Shown in pieces: positions 1-12,095 of a DNA stretch of 64,000 bases. This stretch comes from Blastobasis lacticolella (Eukaryota > Arthropoda > Insecta > Lepidoptera > Blastobasidae). The notes under the pieces were generated by a model. It did no database searches, was not told the origin of the DNA, and was given only the letters and a program-made list of their open reading frames with translations. Both the position numbers and the translations under genes were made by a program. The DNA lies in contig LR990056.1 of the NCBI GenBank assembly GCA_905147135.1, forward strand, positions 16,750,001 to 16,814,000, given 5' to 3'. Each line of letters starts with the position of its first letter. Position 1 is the first letter of the stretch.

Positions 1-3000
1 GAGAGTGAAAAATTTGACGAATTTTTGACAGATCTATATAGACTTGCTGAGCATTGTGATTATGGTCCATTGAAAGAAGAGTTGATAAGAGATCGAATTA
101 CTATCGGTATAAAAGACAAAAAAACGAGTGAGAGATTACTGTTACATAGCAAACTAACCCTAGAAGAGGCGATGGTACTCTGCAAACAAGCAGAAATACA
201 ATATGAAGAGAATAAATTAATTCAAAATATTGGAGAGCATGAAACAGTAATAAATAGACTCAAGAGTGCTACAGGAGGGAAATGTTGGTTTTGTGGAAAG
301 GAGCGACACCCACGAGAAAAATGTCCAGCCAGTCGAGCAACGTGTCACAAATGCAAACGCACCGGCCACTTTGCTAAACTGTGTCGTTCCAGAGCAGCTA
401 GTATGAGGATGGTAGAAACAGAAGAAGAAGAATATAAAGTCAGTATGATAGGTGATCTTAGGAAGTATCAAATTAAGGTAAAGATTTATTGCAGTGATGA
501 ATTTTTTAATGAAATTCCATTTTTAATTGATACAGGAGCAGATGTAAGTGCAATACCTCATGAGATGTTACGGGGGAAGTCTCCACTGCTGAAATGTAGG
601 GATAGAGTAAAGGGTCCAGATGGAACCAGGTTAAATGTTGCAGGTACTGTAAATTTAAAGTTAATTTATAGGACTAACACTTATGAAGGTAAAGTTTATG
701 TAATAAAAGGGCTTAAAATGCCAATTTTAGGGTGTCCTGCCATTGACGCACTTAATCTCATAAGTATTTGCTCTGTAGAAACATCAAGTACAACCGATAG
801 TTGTACACCATGTTCAGTATGGGTAGAAAAAGAGTTCCCTAAGATATTTAATGAATTAGGAGTATTTAAAGATGAATTTCACATTAAGTTAATAAACAAC
901 CCAAAGCCTTTTGTACAGGCTTCTCCAAGGAATGTATCTATTCCTTTGTTACCTAAAGTAAAAGAGGAATTGCAAAGATTGGAAAATCTTGGAATTATAA
1001 GCGCTATTGAGGAACCTACAGATTTTGTATCACCTATTGTAGTAGTGGTTAAAGGAGACAAAGTTAGAATATGTGGGGATTATACGAAGTTAAATGGAAA
1101 TATTTTACGTCCAATTTACCCCATTCCTAAGGTAGAAAATACATTGGCTAGATTGCAAGGAGCAAAATATTTTTCTAAGATTGACGCTACTTCTGGGTTT
1201 CATCAGATAAAGTTGGATGAAGATTCCAAATTATTAACTACAATAATTACACCTTTTGGGAGATATGTATACAACCGGTTACCATTTGGGCTGAACTGCT
1301 CACCTGATTATTTCAGCATGAAATTCTCAAGTCTATTCAAGGACATTCCAGTTGCCATACATATGGATGATATACTAATTTATGCACCTAGTAGGGAAGA
1401 ACATGATAAATTACTTAGGGAAGTACTTACAAGGCTCACAAGGGAAGGAATTACTATTAACAAAAGTAAATGTGTGTTCAATGTCAGAGAAATTTGTTAT
1501 TTGGGTCATATTATTAATGAACATGGAATTAAAGTGGATCCTAATAGAGTTAAAGTCATTAGTGAATTTAGGGCACCTACTAACAAAAAAGAGTTGTTAC
1601 AGTTTCTCGGGATGGTCAATTTTGCAGGTAGATTTATTCCCAATAAATCACATATTTTGGCACCGCTACATATGTTGCTAAAAAGTGATCATATGTTTTT
1701 CTGGGGTCCGGCTCAAAGGACAGCTTTTCAGCATATCAAAGAGAAATTAATGCTAGCTCCAATATTGGCACACTACAACCCTTGGGGAAAAATATCTATT
1801 TCAGCAGATAGCAGTTCTTATGGGCTAGGAGCTGCACTAATGCAGGAGGATGATAAGGGGTACAGGGGTGTAGTGGCTTATGCTAGTAGAACTCTTTCAG
1901 ACACTGAAAAACATTATGCCCAGATAGAAAAGGAATGTCTTGCTTTGGTCTGGGCAGTGGAGAAATTTCATGATTATGTAGTAGGTATTCACATACAGTT
2001 AGAAACTGACCATAAGCCTTTACTGCAAATTCTGCAGACCAAACCTTTAGACAACCTCAGTCCGAGGTTGTTAAGGTTTCGACTCAGATTGATGAGGTTT
2101 GATTATGAGGTAAAATATACACCGGGGAAAGACTTAACGGTGGCTGACACCTTATCCAGACAATCTTTACTAAATGAAAAAGATCTGAGCAAACAAGACC
2201 AAGAATTTAATTTAAAAATGTGTATTAGTGAAACTATTTCAATGGAATCAGATTTTAGAGCAATTATAGAGGAGCAAAATATGGACCTAATGTGCACGAA
2301 ACTAAAAGAATATACTGTTCAGGGCTGGCCGAGCAAAAATAAGTTAGGTGATCTTAAAAACTATTATCAGTACAGACATCACTTCTCAATTGAATCGAAT
2401 TTGCTTTTATATGATTGTAGGATTGTTATACCAATCAGTATGCAAACCACTATTTTAAATAGAATACATGAAGGTCACCTAGGAATTACGAGATGTAGGG
2501 AACGGGCAAAACAATCTGTTTGGTGGATAGGTTTGTCTAAGCAGATTGAGGAAAAGGTAAAGACGTGTTTAAAGTGCATACAGATGCATAAAAATACAAC
2601 AGAAGAAATGGTAATAGATCCTATACCTGGTAGACCTTGGCAGAAAATAGGTATAGACCTTTTCAAATATGGAGACAAATGGTATTTAGTCATGATGGAT
2701 TACTTTTCTAGATTTTTAGAAATTACACAATTAAAAGATCTTTTAGAAGATACTGTAATACTGCATTGTAAACAAGTGTTTTCCAGGTATGGTATCCCTG
2801 AAGTTGTCAGGTCAGATTGTGGTACACAATTTAAGTCTAAATTTAATGCATTTGCAAAATCCTATGGATTTAAATCTGTTACTAGTAGTCCATACTATTC
2901 ACAAAGCAACGGATTGGCGGAATCCGGAGTAAAAATAGCCAAATCACTACTCGAGAAAAATGAGGATATTTACATGGCATTACTAATCTATAGGAATACA

Positions 3001-3570
3001 CCATCTGTGTGTGGCTATAGCCCGGCTGAACTGATGTTTAATCGTAAACTAAGAGACAATCTCCCAATGTTACCAAGAATGTTGGATAAACCAGTAATAA
3101 GTGGACAGACATTTATAAATAAAAATATAGAAAGGAAAAATAAAGAAGCAGACTACTACAATAGGAGGCACAGAGCAGGTAAATTACAAAGCCTCAATGT
3201 TAAGGACAAAGTATGGATAGTAGATTTAAAAACTTATGGCATTGTAACTAAGATTTGTGCAGAACCTCGTTCATATATTGTTACAACAGATAGAGGTATG
3301 TTCAGACGCAATAGAAAACATTTAAACTTGGTTCCTCAAAAGGTTTCAGCAGTGGATCGAACATGTCGGAATGTTGATAAATATGAACCGGAATGTAATG
3401 AGTATTCTCAACTGACTCCTACAAGTCCTTCAGAAAAACAGGTGGAAGTTCTGGAGCCATCAGTACCTGACTCGAACAGCAGTCATATAGCAGAGCAGGA
3501 AAATAGGCGTTCTGAAAGACTTGTAAGAAGACCAGATTATTTAAAGGACTATGTAACCGAGTTTAATTAG
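1..3570 (+). CDS. Ty3/gypsy-type retrotransposon gag-pol polyprotein, 5' end outside window
   Basis: The polyprotein of an LTR retrotransposon makes capsid, protease, reverse transcriptase, RNase H and integrase for copy-and-paste transposition. The frame is open from base 1; a TTG at 25 is not a real start, so the beginning of gag is missing. Residue numbers here count from that TTG. In order: capsid-end sequence; two CCHC zinc knuckles (87-100 and 107-120); protease DTGA (169-172); RT with catalytic D387 and MDD (447-449); RNase H with D594, E637, D662 and D708; integrase HHCC zinc finger (H815, H818, C848, C851); and DDE residues D878, D931 and E966. All catalytic residues are present and there is no internal stop or frameshift. 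Gag and pol are in one frame and no env ORF follows. The paired knuckles and RT resemble the mag/K02A2.6-like branch; that sub-assignment is from memory. Confidence 0.95.
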   Translation, partial: ESEKFDEFLTDLYRLAEHCDYGPLKEELIRDRITIGIKDKKTSERLLLHSKLTLEEAMVLCKQAEIQYEENKLIQNIGEHETVINRLKSATGGKCWFCGKERHPREKCPASRATCHKCKRTGHFAKLCRSRAASMRMVETEEEEYKVSMIGDLRKYQIKVKIYCSDEFFNEIPFLIDTGADVSAIPHEMLRGKSPLLKCRDRVKGPDGTRLNVAGTVNLKLIYRTNTYEGKVYVIKGLKMPILGCPAIDALNLISICSVETSSTTDSCTPCSVWVEKEFPKIFNELGVFKDEFHIKLINNPKPFVQASPRNVSIPLLPKVKEELQRLENLGIISAIEEPTDFVSPIVVVVKGDKVRICGDYTKLNGNILRPIYPIPKVENTLARLQGAKYFSKIDATSGFHQIKLDEDSKLLTTIITPFGRYVYNRLPFGLNCSPDYFSMKFSSLFKDIPVAIHMDDILIYAPSREEHDKLLREVLTRLTREGITINKSKCVFNVREICYLGHIINEHGIKVDPNRVKVISEFRAPTNKKELLQFLGMVNFAGRFIPNKSHILAPLHMLLKSDHMFFWGPAQRTAFQHIKEKLMLAPILAHYNPWGKISISADSSSYGLGAALMQEDDKGYRGVVAYASRTLSDTEKHYAQIEKECLALVWAVEKFHDYVVGIHIQLETDHKPLLQILQTKPLDNLSPRLLRFRLRLMRFDYEVKYTPGKDLTVADTLSRQSLLNEKDLSKQDQEFNLKMCISETISMESDFRAIIEEQNMDLMCTKLKEYTVQGWPSKNKLGDLKNYYQYRHHFSIESNLLLYDCRIVIPISMQTTILNRIHEGHLGITRCRERAKQSVWWIGLSKQIEEKVKTCLKCIQMHKNTTEEMVIDPIPGRPWQKIGIDLFKYGDKWYLVMMDYFSRFLEITQLKDLLEDTVILHCKQVFSRYGIPEVVRSDCGTQFKSKFNAFAKSYGFKSVTSSPYYSQSNGLAESGVKIAKSLLEKNEDIYMALLIYRNTPSVCGYSPAELMFNRKLRDNLPMLPRMLDKPVISGQTFINKNIERKNKEADYYNRRHRAGKLQSLNVKDKVWIVDLKTYGIVTKICAEPRSYIVTTDRGMFRRNRKHLNLVPQKVSAVDRTCRNVDKYEPECNEYSQLTPTSPSEKQVEVLEPSVPDSNSSHIAEQENRRSERLVRRPDYLKDYVTEFN

Positions 3571-3765
3571 TTGAAAGAAGAAAAAATAAAACTACATAGT
3601 TGTATGGATTGATATTTAATAATACTAGTTAATAGTTAACCTATTCTGTAAGCTATGTATGTTAAGGTAAGCTTAGCTTAAGTATTTGTAGAGATGTAAA
3701 GGGTGATAGGTTAGCGATCATTACATTACTTTCAGTATTATTAATATTGTTGTTCACTTATATGT

Positions 3766-3777
3766 AAAAGGGAAAGA
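3766..3777 (+). other. Polypurine tract of the LTR retrotransposon
   Basis: AAAAGGGAAAGA is a run of 12 purines directly before a TGTTG sequence, 196 bases after the gag-pol stop. This is where plus-strand DNA priming is expected, immediately 5' of the 3' LTR. Confidence 0.7.
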
Positions 3778-4160
3778 TGTTGTATGATGTATCCGAACAG
3801 CATAGCATCCCTAAGCAAATATCCGAACGTGTGTTTCGCGCGGGTTGGGGGTTTGACAGCTGTCTGCTTTGGAGGTTATTCAGTAAATGCCTGTTTCACG
3901 ATGTCATGTGGTTTTCTTTAATACTGATAAAATATACACAATATTACAGAGGGAAAACGTGTGAAACGGTTTTTCGTATAAATTGCTATGAGTGGCCATC
4001 ATAGTTATTTGGTTTAGAGAAGCCGTAGATCGCAACCCTGTGAAATAATTTTCCTGGACAGGTGACCGAGTAAAGTTAGTTTTTAACTTAATTAAACCTA
4101 GTACAACGAAAACGTCATCAAAATTTACCAATTATTTACTTCATCGATCTCAATTACAGG
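3778..4160 (+). repeat. Probable 3' LTR (start supported, end uncertain)
   Basis: The LTR should begin at TGTTGTATGATG, right after the polypurine tract. A TATAAAT at 3977-3983 could be its promoter. The end cannot be fixed because the 5' LTR lies outside the window; 4160 is a placeholder at one CA dinucleotide. The LTR could extend further, for instance past the AATAAA near 4835. Confidence 0.45.
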
Positions 4161-6574
4161 AACTAGGTTGTACATGCTTTTAAAGGATAAGGAAAATAGC
4201 TCATATTAGAGACGGTCAATCGTAAACGTTTACAGGATTCACTCTTCTTACTTATCATTAGAGAATGTGTACATGTATGATTGTGATGGAATGAAGTTGG
4301 TACTAATTAAACTATATACAAGTTGACTTTTGAACACTTAGGTATTTGAAAAACACGTAATATTGTGACGCCAAAAGTTGTCATTAACGTCTTAAAATTC
4401 CTAAGGTGACCAACAGCATTCATAGGGTTAGCAATTCATTCGTTCCTTATATTTAGGTAGGAGGTTTGTCTTAAGCATATATGCTTTTTAGGTATTATAC
4501 GGTTCCTCGCGCTTGTGAGTTCCGAGTATTTCTGGATAGTTCAAAAAATCATTCGTATGATCAGTTTTCAATTAATAAGAATCCTAGCGATCGTAATATA
4601 CTTTTTAAGGTTCGCAGAATAGTCCTACCTTATAGACTTTCCTCTTGAGTCGCACTGTCTGTTGTTGGGGACCGCGTTGGGGTCCGTTGCGTGGTTTGAT
4701 AGTTACTGCGTTGCGTTGTTAGTTATTGTGTTGTGTACTAAGTATGTATAGAAGTAGCGGTGAACACTTTATTTCCATTATTGGCCCATTTTCCTGTTGT
4801 CTGTTAGGCGAGAGTAACAATATAATCCAAACATAAATAAAGAAATACCATCATGGACATTTTTACGTATAGGTATAGTGATTGTATGGGGGCCAGAGTT
4901 ACTTAACGTATACGAGAGATGGCGCTACTGGTATTTTATATCGCGCTATTGACGCTTGCCATGACTTAAGAATATATATAATCGAAAAATTGGAGATAAC
5001 TTTTAGATACAGGCAAAATGCGAGGTGAAGGAGCTGCCAATTAGTGGCACTAATCCGAAACTTTTATCTTATAAAAATTTGAGATTGACACTTCACGTAA
5101 TAAGTTTTATAAATTGTTTAGACAAATAAATTATTGGTGCATTTATGGATGTTCCAACTAAATTAAAATCTGTTTAAATTGTTTAAATCTGATGGTGTAA
5201 AATTCTATTAATTTCCAACGAATAGTCTCTTATATCATGGCTACGTGAAAATCGAAACAAATTATAAACACAGAAAATCTGCATAATTTAAAAGCATTTA
5301 GAAATGATTGGTTAATGCACAAATATGTTTAATGTTATATGTGGTCACATGTTTGTAGAAATACCAAAGTTTGTAGTATAAAACTCACCACTTAAACGAA
5401 ACTTAGGTGCACGCGCATCATAGGTATTTCACGTATTTTATTTACTTTTCGTCGCGTTGGCTAGTCTTTACTTTGCTCGCTGTCTGTTACAAATTACAAA
5501 ATATTCTCAGTGATTTAATTTTGTTTAAGTAATGAGTAAGGTGAAACCTCTAATCACTTTTGCAGCTAGTTCTCGCGTTGTAGTCTTTTTCTTGTCCCCT
5601 AGTTTGCCCAAAATATTGAAACTAACGAAAGTCGCAAGACATAGAATTGTCAGCAATCGGTGAACAAAGCATAAAGCGGTGAAGAATACTACTTACACTC
5701 ATGATTCACGGGTGGATTGCAGTTTTGTGTGCGATTCGAATGTGTCTTTAAAGGTAATTTAAATAGGTACTTATTATACAATACTTAAGGTACCATTATC
5801 TGAACATTTAAAAATTTTTATGATCCTGAACTTTTTAGACATGCCCAGAATTAAAGAGTCTTTGACCTCTATGTAATTAGGCTATGCTGCTGTTTATTGT
5901 TGTTTGACTGAAATCCATATTGTATCATTTTTAACATTATTAGGTATAAACATTTTTAACATATAGGTAATAAAACTTCATTATAATAAATTGTAATAAG
6001 TTTACAGATGCAAATCTAGACAGGTCTGGGAGGTTTCTTTTTATCCGCACGGTGTCTCTGGTGTAAGCTATTGTGCTGCCCCTATAGTTAACGCACGCTC
6101 CCTACGATCTTTAAAAATGCATTATTTGTTTTCGTTTTGCTTGTTGCGCAAAATGTAGTGGAAGATCTGGAGCTGGAATGGTTTTACCTACCAGTCAACT
6201 CAACCGCAACGTGTCTGTTTAACGTTATCTGTATTGCAGTTCGTCATACTTAACACATTTAAGTGTAGATTCATGTTCATTCAAAATAACTAAAGCTTTA
6301 GACTACACAGCTTACTACTAGGGCATTAAGTGACTTAAAAATTAGTGTTTGAGTATAAAAAATTTGTTATTAGCAAACTAAATGAAACATAGTTAAATAT
6401 TTATAAATATTTATAGACAAATAAACGGTTGATTGAAAACTCGGATAAACAATAGATTAAAATTATACCTTGAAACATTTTGGTTACTTTAGAAAATATT
6501 AAGATAAATAGTACTTAGACAGTCTATTCGAATTTTTATTCGCTTTTAATGTTCATAAAAATTCAGGGGCGATT
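4161..6574. other. AT-rich DNA with no recognised gene
   Basis: I see no coding pattern on either strand and no repeat family shared with the rest of the window. AATAAA polyadenylation-like signals near 4835 could belong to the preceding LTR if it is long. Confidence 0.5.
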
Positions 6575-7146
6575 GTAACAGTCTGACCCTTAGGCCAAAG
6601 TATTTCACGCGAAAAATATCCCACAAATATGTACTTCGAGTTCGGGAGTCGATACCTTTTTTAAAATAGATTATAGGTTTAAGTTTAAATGAAACGGCTT
6701 CGTTCAAAACTGATCGCCAGTGCTGCTAGAGTTTCGAAATGATATTATTCGTAAATATTTTGTTTATTGGAGTCCATCGAGAGTGAATCTTTCTAAATTG
6801 AAACCAACGCCACCTGTAGAATTTATGACGAAATTTCACAATATTACGTTAGCAGCGTCATGTAACAGTTTGACCCCTAGGCCAAATTATTTCACGCGAA
6901 AAATATTCCACAATTACGAACTTCGAATTTGGGAGATGATACCTTTTTTTAAATAGATTATAGGATCAAGTTATAATTAAACGGCTTTGTTCAAAACTGA
7001 TCGATCACTGACGAGTTGCGAGAGATTCGTAATTATTTTGTTAGTTGGTGTCCATAGGGCGAATCTTTCATATCTGTTCCGCAACTAACGCCATCTGTAG
7101 ATTTCGATAGATACGATTTGACGAGGTCGCTCAATATCACGTTAGC
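6575..7146. repeat. Tandem duplication, two units of about 287 bp
   Basis: Unit 1 starts at 6575 (GTAACAGTCTGACCC) and unit 2 at 6862 (GTAACAGTTTGACCC), giving a 287-base period. The similarity runs through whole units: TTTCACGCGAAAAATAT, then GGCTTYGTTCAAAACTGATCG, then TTAGCARCGTCAT at both ends. The units differ by substitutions and small indels, so the duplication is not recent. No coding content is seen. Confidence 0.85.
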
Positions 7147-8779
7147 AACGTCATCTATGTGCGGAGTATGGTAACTGTTATACAGTTCTCTCATGTTTGA
7201 AATGTGTTTATCTATTATTTGAGTGTTCTAAAATTATCTTTGTTTTAATACTTATAGGTTTAAATATTTATAGGGTTGTTGAAATCAAAAGAAATCATGT
7301 CAATGTGTATGGCTGTATGAATATAATTTGTGGCCACAAAGCTTAGAGAAAGAAAAAAGTAAGCATGAGGCCTACCTCCTAAGGTGGGGTGGATTGATAG
7401 GCAAGGTCGAGTCGACACGAACCGTCGGGTTCCGTAGCTGTCTTTCACTATCCATAATTTAAAAGACGAGTAGTTTATGCTGTATTTAAAACATATTTTA
7501 GGACAGTAATTGCATCTAATTTCGATGTCATTCAATAGGTACCGATTAAAGGAATGACTGGTTATCAAATGGGTACGTCGCGAGTAAGATTTGTTGATTG
7601 TGGGGTTTTCATGTTTCGCTGAAGGAACCCTGCAGGGTGGCGTGATCGCTGTGTTGTTTTTGTTCTCGAAAGATCGACAGATTTTTGGAATCGATATATA
7701 AGGGAGTGGAAGGTTCGATGGGGGCTTTTTCTCTGATCAACATTCGACGAAGGCGGACGTCCGGGTGAGACGTATTCAATACCTACTTTTGGGGTTTTTT
7801 CCACTCGAGCTTTAGCTTCGAGGCAGTAGATTCAGTGAAGTACAAAACCAGGTATGTTAGTGTTCTAGAACAGTGATGAAAAATACTAATTGTTTGTTTT
7901 TGTTTCAGGGACCCCTTGGCAAGGCATTGCACACCGCCCTTGCTTATGCTTTCAGGTCCTACTAAGGTTGAAGACCTTAGGCCGTTTGATTCGGACAGCA
8001 AATGGCTGGATGTTACATAATATTCCATTATTAACCTTTTGTTCCGATTGGAATTAAGTAAATGCCTAGTACCTTTCTCTGGAATTTTTGTGTTACATTC
8101 ATAGATCGTCTGACTTGGAACTTAGGCACTACGAAAGGATCTGGGATTCGTCAAGTGTTTCCACGCAAGGTTGCAAGGCCCTCGCCTTCGCTTCCCAACA
8201 GTAAGCCCCGTAGTGTCGAGGTTCCGAGGTCTTGTCACACAATGTATTCGGCATGTCCCCAGGCAGTATCATGTCGGATATTCTTAGGAATAGGTACAAC
8301 TTCTGGCTACACTGGTCAGACCCACCACTGACTGGCCCAGGAGACGATAGGAAATACACCTTAGTACTTGGTTGAGCGATCTCGGTCGCTATTCCAGTGC
8401 TGAAAGTTAGGTTTAGCTAGTCTTTATTCTAGTTTTGCATAGGACTTATGTTTGGGACATTTACATCACATTTACACAGTAAACGGGGAATTGATTTGCA
8501 CAAGGAAATGCTTAGACTTCGACTATTGGGATAAAGAAAGGGGAAGGCCCAAAAGTAGTTCGCTTAGGTTATCTTTTAAATAAGCAAAAATCAACTCATC
8601 TAGTAATGTAGGAATTTAGGTGTGGAATAATATATTCATATATCGTTATATATTCACTAAATAATCATTAAATCTTTAAAATAATACGGAATTCCTCAAG
8701 AGTTTTGGTTTCAGAGAATTTTATGAAACACGACCGATCTAACAGTGGTAGCATATTTCGCCGCGCGTCAAGTAGTTAA
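7147..8779. other. Intergenic DNA with no recognised gene
   Basis: Moderate-length open frames occur on both strands, for example 7565-8028 (minus) and 8062-8331 (plus), but none has a domain or splice context I recognise. Segments 7915-8000 and 8130-8335 are richer in GC than the surroundings and may be remnants of a mobile element. Confidence 0.4.
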
Positions 8780-8865
8780 AGTTGCTAGTCTAGCGAACGT
8801 TCGACTTTACTGCGGAGTCAACCGACGCGATGGTCCCGGGTTCGATCCTCGGAGCCTAACATCAT
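8780..8865 (+). repeat. tRNA-like pol III head (SINE or tRNA pseudogene)
   Basis: An A-box-like TAGTCTAGCGA (8786-8796) and a B box GGTTCGATCC (8839-8848) lie at tRNA-like spacing. The cloverleaf is not intact, so this is a tRNA-derived SINE head or a decayed tRNA rather than a working tRNA gene. It is not clearly the same family as SINE-A or SINE-B. Confidence 0.55.
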
Positions 8866-9685
8866 AACTTTTAAATATGCAATTTTTAATTACTTTTTAT
8901 GAAATTTTAGCCGCGTCACATTTTATACGGTTATTAATATTCGCTTATACGTAGGTACTTCAATCTTAGATTGACCTTTACTAAATTATCTAAAAGTAAC
9001 GCGGTAGACGGCTTCTGTTTTATACTATGTACAGTTATTATAATCCATTATTAGAAAAGGATTGAAACAATTACCGTATAAATCAATGTAATTTGAGAGA
9101 GATAGAGAGAGAAGAGCGAGAGTGAGTGCGTTAGATGTACTTAAGATTTTCTAGTCCGAACGGTTTTAGGGGCGAGAAATTAATTTCATAGATTCCTTCG
9201 TTGTCAATCAGTATGTACTTACGTGAGAAAGACAGAGCGTGTGTTTTTGGTCTATAGTATAATTGATGTTAGTGAGTATGTTGTGTATGTATGAGTGCGT
9301 GACAGTATAAGTATGAGCGCGTTTGTTAGTTGCCTTTAAGTAAATTAATAAAGTTGTAGGCCAATATTTGTATTTAAACAAGTAAGCTAGGAGTTGATGT
9401 GTTCTCACATCATGAGAATAAATTTATAACGAACATTTATTAATTCGCTATTTTGAACGTTTAGGGCAGTTTGGAATGTAATGCTTAAGTAGTGGGACGA
9501 CTTCATTGAGCATTATAATTTGGATTTTAAATCCTTAAATTATTTTATTTGTAACCTTAATGTGTAGATATTACTTTATGATATTTATTGGAGATGGCAT
9601 GGAACATGATCTTGATAAAATAATATTTAGTATCCTTCTTTCGGGTAGCATACGTGACAGATCGGGTTTTATGATTGGGGTCCTG
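8866..9685. other. AT-rich DNA with a short purine-rich run
   Basis: No gene is recognised. A GA-rich run lies at about 9095-9127, followed by a stretch rich in TGTATG/AGTGCG words. Confidence 0.5.
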
Positions 9686-10250
9686 TTGGAACACCAGTAT
9701 CTTAGGGCTTAGTCCGCGCAATCCATTTATGGGTGAGTTGGTGTTATGGTGATGTGGAGAGATCACGGTCTTGAGATATCATTATAGCAGCTAACCTATC
9801 TGAATCTAAGGTATGTTGCGAAAAGGTCCTAAAATCAGCCATCTTAGAGCTTAGTCCGCGCAAGTCAATTTTTAGGCGAGTTGGTGTTATCGCGATGTTA
9901 ATAGATTGCGGTCTTGAGACATCTGGATAGCAGCTGACCAGTCTAAACCTAATGCATGTTGCGAAAAGGTTCTAAAATGTATTAGCAAAGCTGGAGTCCG
10001 CATAGATAAACTTTTGGGTGTACCGTTGTTATCGTGATATTGAGGGACTTCGGTCTTAAGATGTCCGGATAGCAGTCAGTCAATCCAAATTTAATGCACA
10101 TAGCGAAAACAGCGATGTTAATGCGGTACCAAGGAGGGGAGTAGCGTTGTACAGTTTTCGGCCTGCTTGATTGTTGTTTCGATGTTGAGGAAGCTCGCTT
10201 CCTTTATATCGGGATAGCAGTTAGTCTGTCTGAATTCCATGGACTTGCAA
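9686..10250. repeat. Degenerate tandem array, about four units of about 142 bp
   Basis: The phrase CTTAGTCCGCGCAA recurs near 9708 and 9850, with a decayed form (GGAGTCCGCATAGA) near 9992. Each unit continues with GAGTTGGTGTTAT, then CGGTCTTGAGA, GATAGCAGCTGACC and TTGCGAAAAGG. The fourth unit (about 10100-10250) keeps GGGATAGCAGTTAGTCTGTCTGAA but is more diverged. No ORF spans the units. Confidence 0.8.
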
Positions 10251-11576
10251 AACCTTTCTAGTACTTAGTGGTGAGCCAATGGGACGACTTTGATACGACC
10301 AAATCTGTACGTTGGGATTGCTTAGGATCAATGAATAAAGTTCATTGTTATTTACTTTCATAACTAGATGGTTCAACAGTATACAGACCCCTGATACAGT
10401 TGCAACATCAATAATATTCTATAACTAGAAATAAACTTTGGAGCTACTTTTCTATACCAATTGGAGTCCAGCATTTGAAATATTTATTGAGAATACCTGA
10501 AGCTACAGGCCTCAATTACCAGTTGTTTATTACAATATTAATTATTTTTATAACTAATTTAAATTAGCCTTGAGCTATTTATCGATACTGAAGATATCTA
10601 TAATTTGTACAACTTACTTACTTGGGAGATTTATATGAAGAACTTGATGTGATACATCAAATACATTTGGGACTACCAATTGAAATCATGATCCTGTTCG
10701 CCTGTTATTGTTATATTATATCAAGGATTGAGTTTAGTACCCGTGAGATGTTTGGCTGTGTGAGAAGCTGGCCGCTTCGTTCCTCACATGTAGGTTCCAT
10801 TTCCGGAGCGGTGGTAGCACTACCTTACGGACTGACCTATGGGACTCTATCTCTTTCCCTTTAATTATTACTGAAATATTGTGGCTTTAGCCATTTGGAA
10901 CAACACCATGGTTCTCTGGAACTTATCCATTACTGGATTTTGAAGAAAAATTACAAACTGAAGATTTAATTATGCATAATCTGCATTTGTGTATGGAGCA
11001 CTCTCTCCAGGGCTAACTGCCGATTCTATACTATTCTACCTATACTATATCTGTGCTGCTGAATTCGGGCCCTTTATTGTTGTCAAAGGAACACTGTTGT
11101 AGTCCGCCTTTGTATGCTTATGGGGTATCCAAATCTACATCGTCGAGTCTATTGGACCCTGCATACGCGATTGACTCAACCTGTGGTGTATCCTAAGACT
11201 TGTCATTATGCTCATGAGTAAGCTCTGGTACATGATATACGTTTCTACAACAAGATGATGTGGAGAGACCTGGAGTAAGCTACATGCTTTATTGAATTAA
11301 TCACACCTACAATTATTATATGGATATGATCCACAGGCATTGGTTGTTGTTGTTGTGCCCTCTTACATTATATATTATGAAATACTAATTGACTTGACAA
11401 AGACCTAGAATCTTGTGCCATCTCTTAAATAAAATATCAGGGTAGGATGAGGATGTCTCTGGTTGACTCATATAGTAAGCTGCGGAGTGAAGCATGGGCT
11501 ACGAGTAGCGAAGTTCATGCTGGAGTCAGTTATCTGGCTTTGGAGCAGCTTACCCCTCCTCTAATGAGGGGGGCCC
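10251..11576. other. Intergenic DNA with no recognised gene
   Basis: An open frame at 10622-10864 (plus) starts at TTG and has no domain I recognise. The DNA may include an old transposon, but I cannot assign one. Confidence 0.4.
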
Positions 11577-11787
11577 TGTTTGTTTCCCTTGGACATAATA
11601 TCTGTTTATTTTTCCTTACACATAATATCTGTTTGTTTCCCTTGGACATAATATCTGTTTATTTTTCCTTACACATAATATCTGTTTGTTTCCCTTGGAC
11701 ATAATATCTGTTTGTTTCCCTTGGACATAATATCTGTTTCTTTTCCCTTAGACATAATATCTGTTTGTTTCCCTTAGACCTAATATA
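11577..11787. repeat. Minisatellite of 26/27-bp units with a dimer pattern
   Basis: Eight consecutive units share TGTTTNTTT...CATAATATC. Two variants (one containing CCCTTGGACATAA, 26 bp; the other TCCTTACACATAA, 27 bp) alternate for the first four units, giving a 53-bp higher-order period. The last four units are mainly the first type with point changes. Confidence 0.95.
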
Positions 11788-12095
11788 TGAATCTGATTTT
11801 AAATTTAACTATAAAACTCTAGGCAAATTAATCTCTAGTCTAATTATCTCTTGTATTTATTTAATTATATAATTTCATACCTGTTTATACTTCTCTACTC
11901 TAAAAGCATCGGGGTTACTAACATCACAACGTAGAGTTCCATAGACGATCACAAATGGCCTTATTTAGTTTAAAACGTCGATAATAGATTCTATAGTCTT
12001 ACGATTTAGAAATGGTAGTTTTAGAGCTTAGGTTTCAATGTGAATGAGCGTGTGCGTGAAAGTATGAGAGAGTCGGTTTTGCTGAGAGGGCGAAC

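Noticed and set aside
8062..8331. 89-codon plus-strand frame
   Set aside because: No domain, no splice context, and an overlapping open frame on the other strand; composition fits decayed repeat DNA.
9686..10250. CRISPR-like array
   Set aside because: Units of about 142 bp repeat along their full length with no unique spacers, and the genome is eukaryotic.
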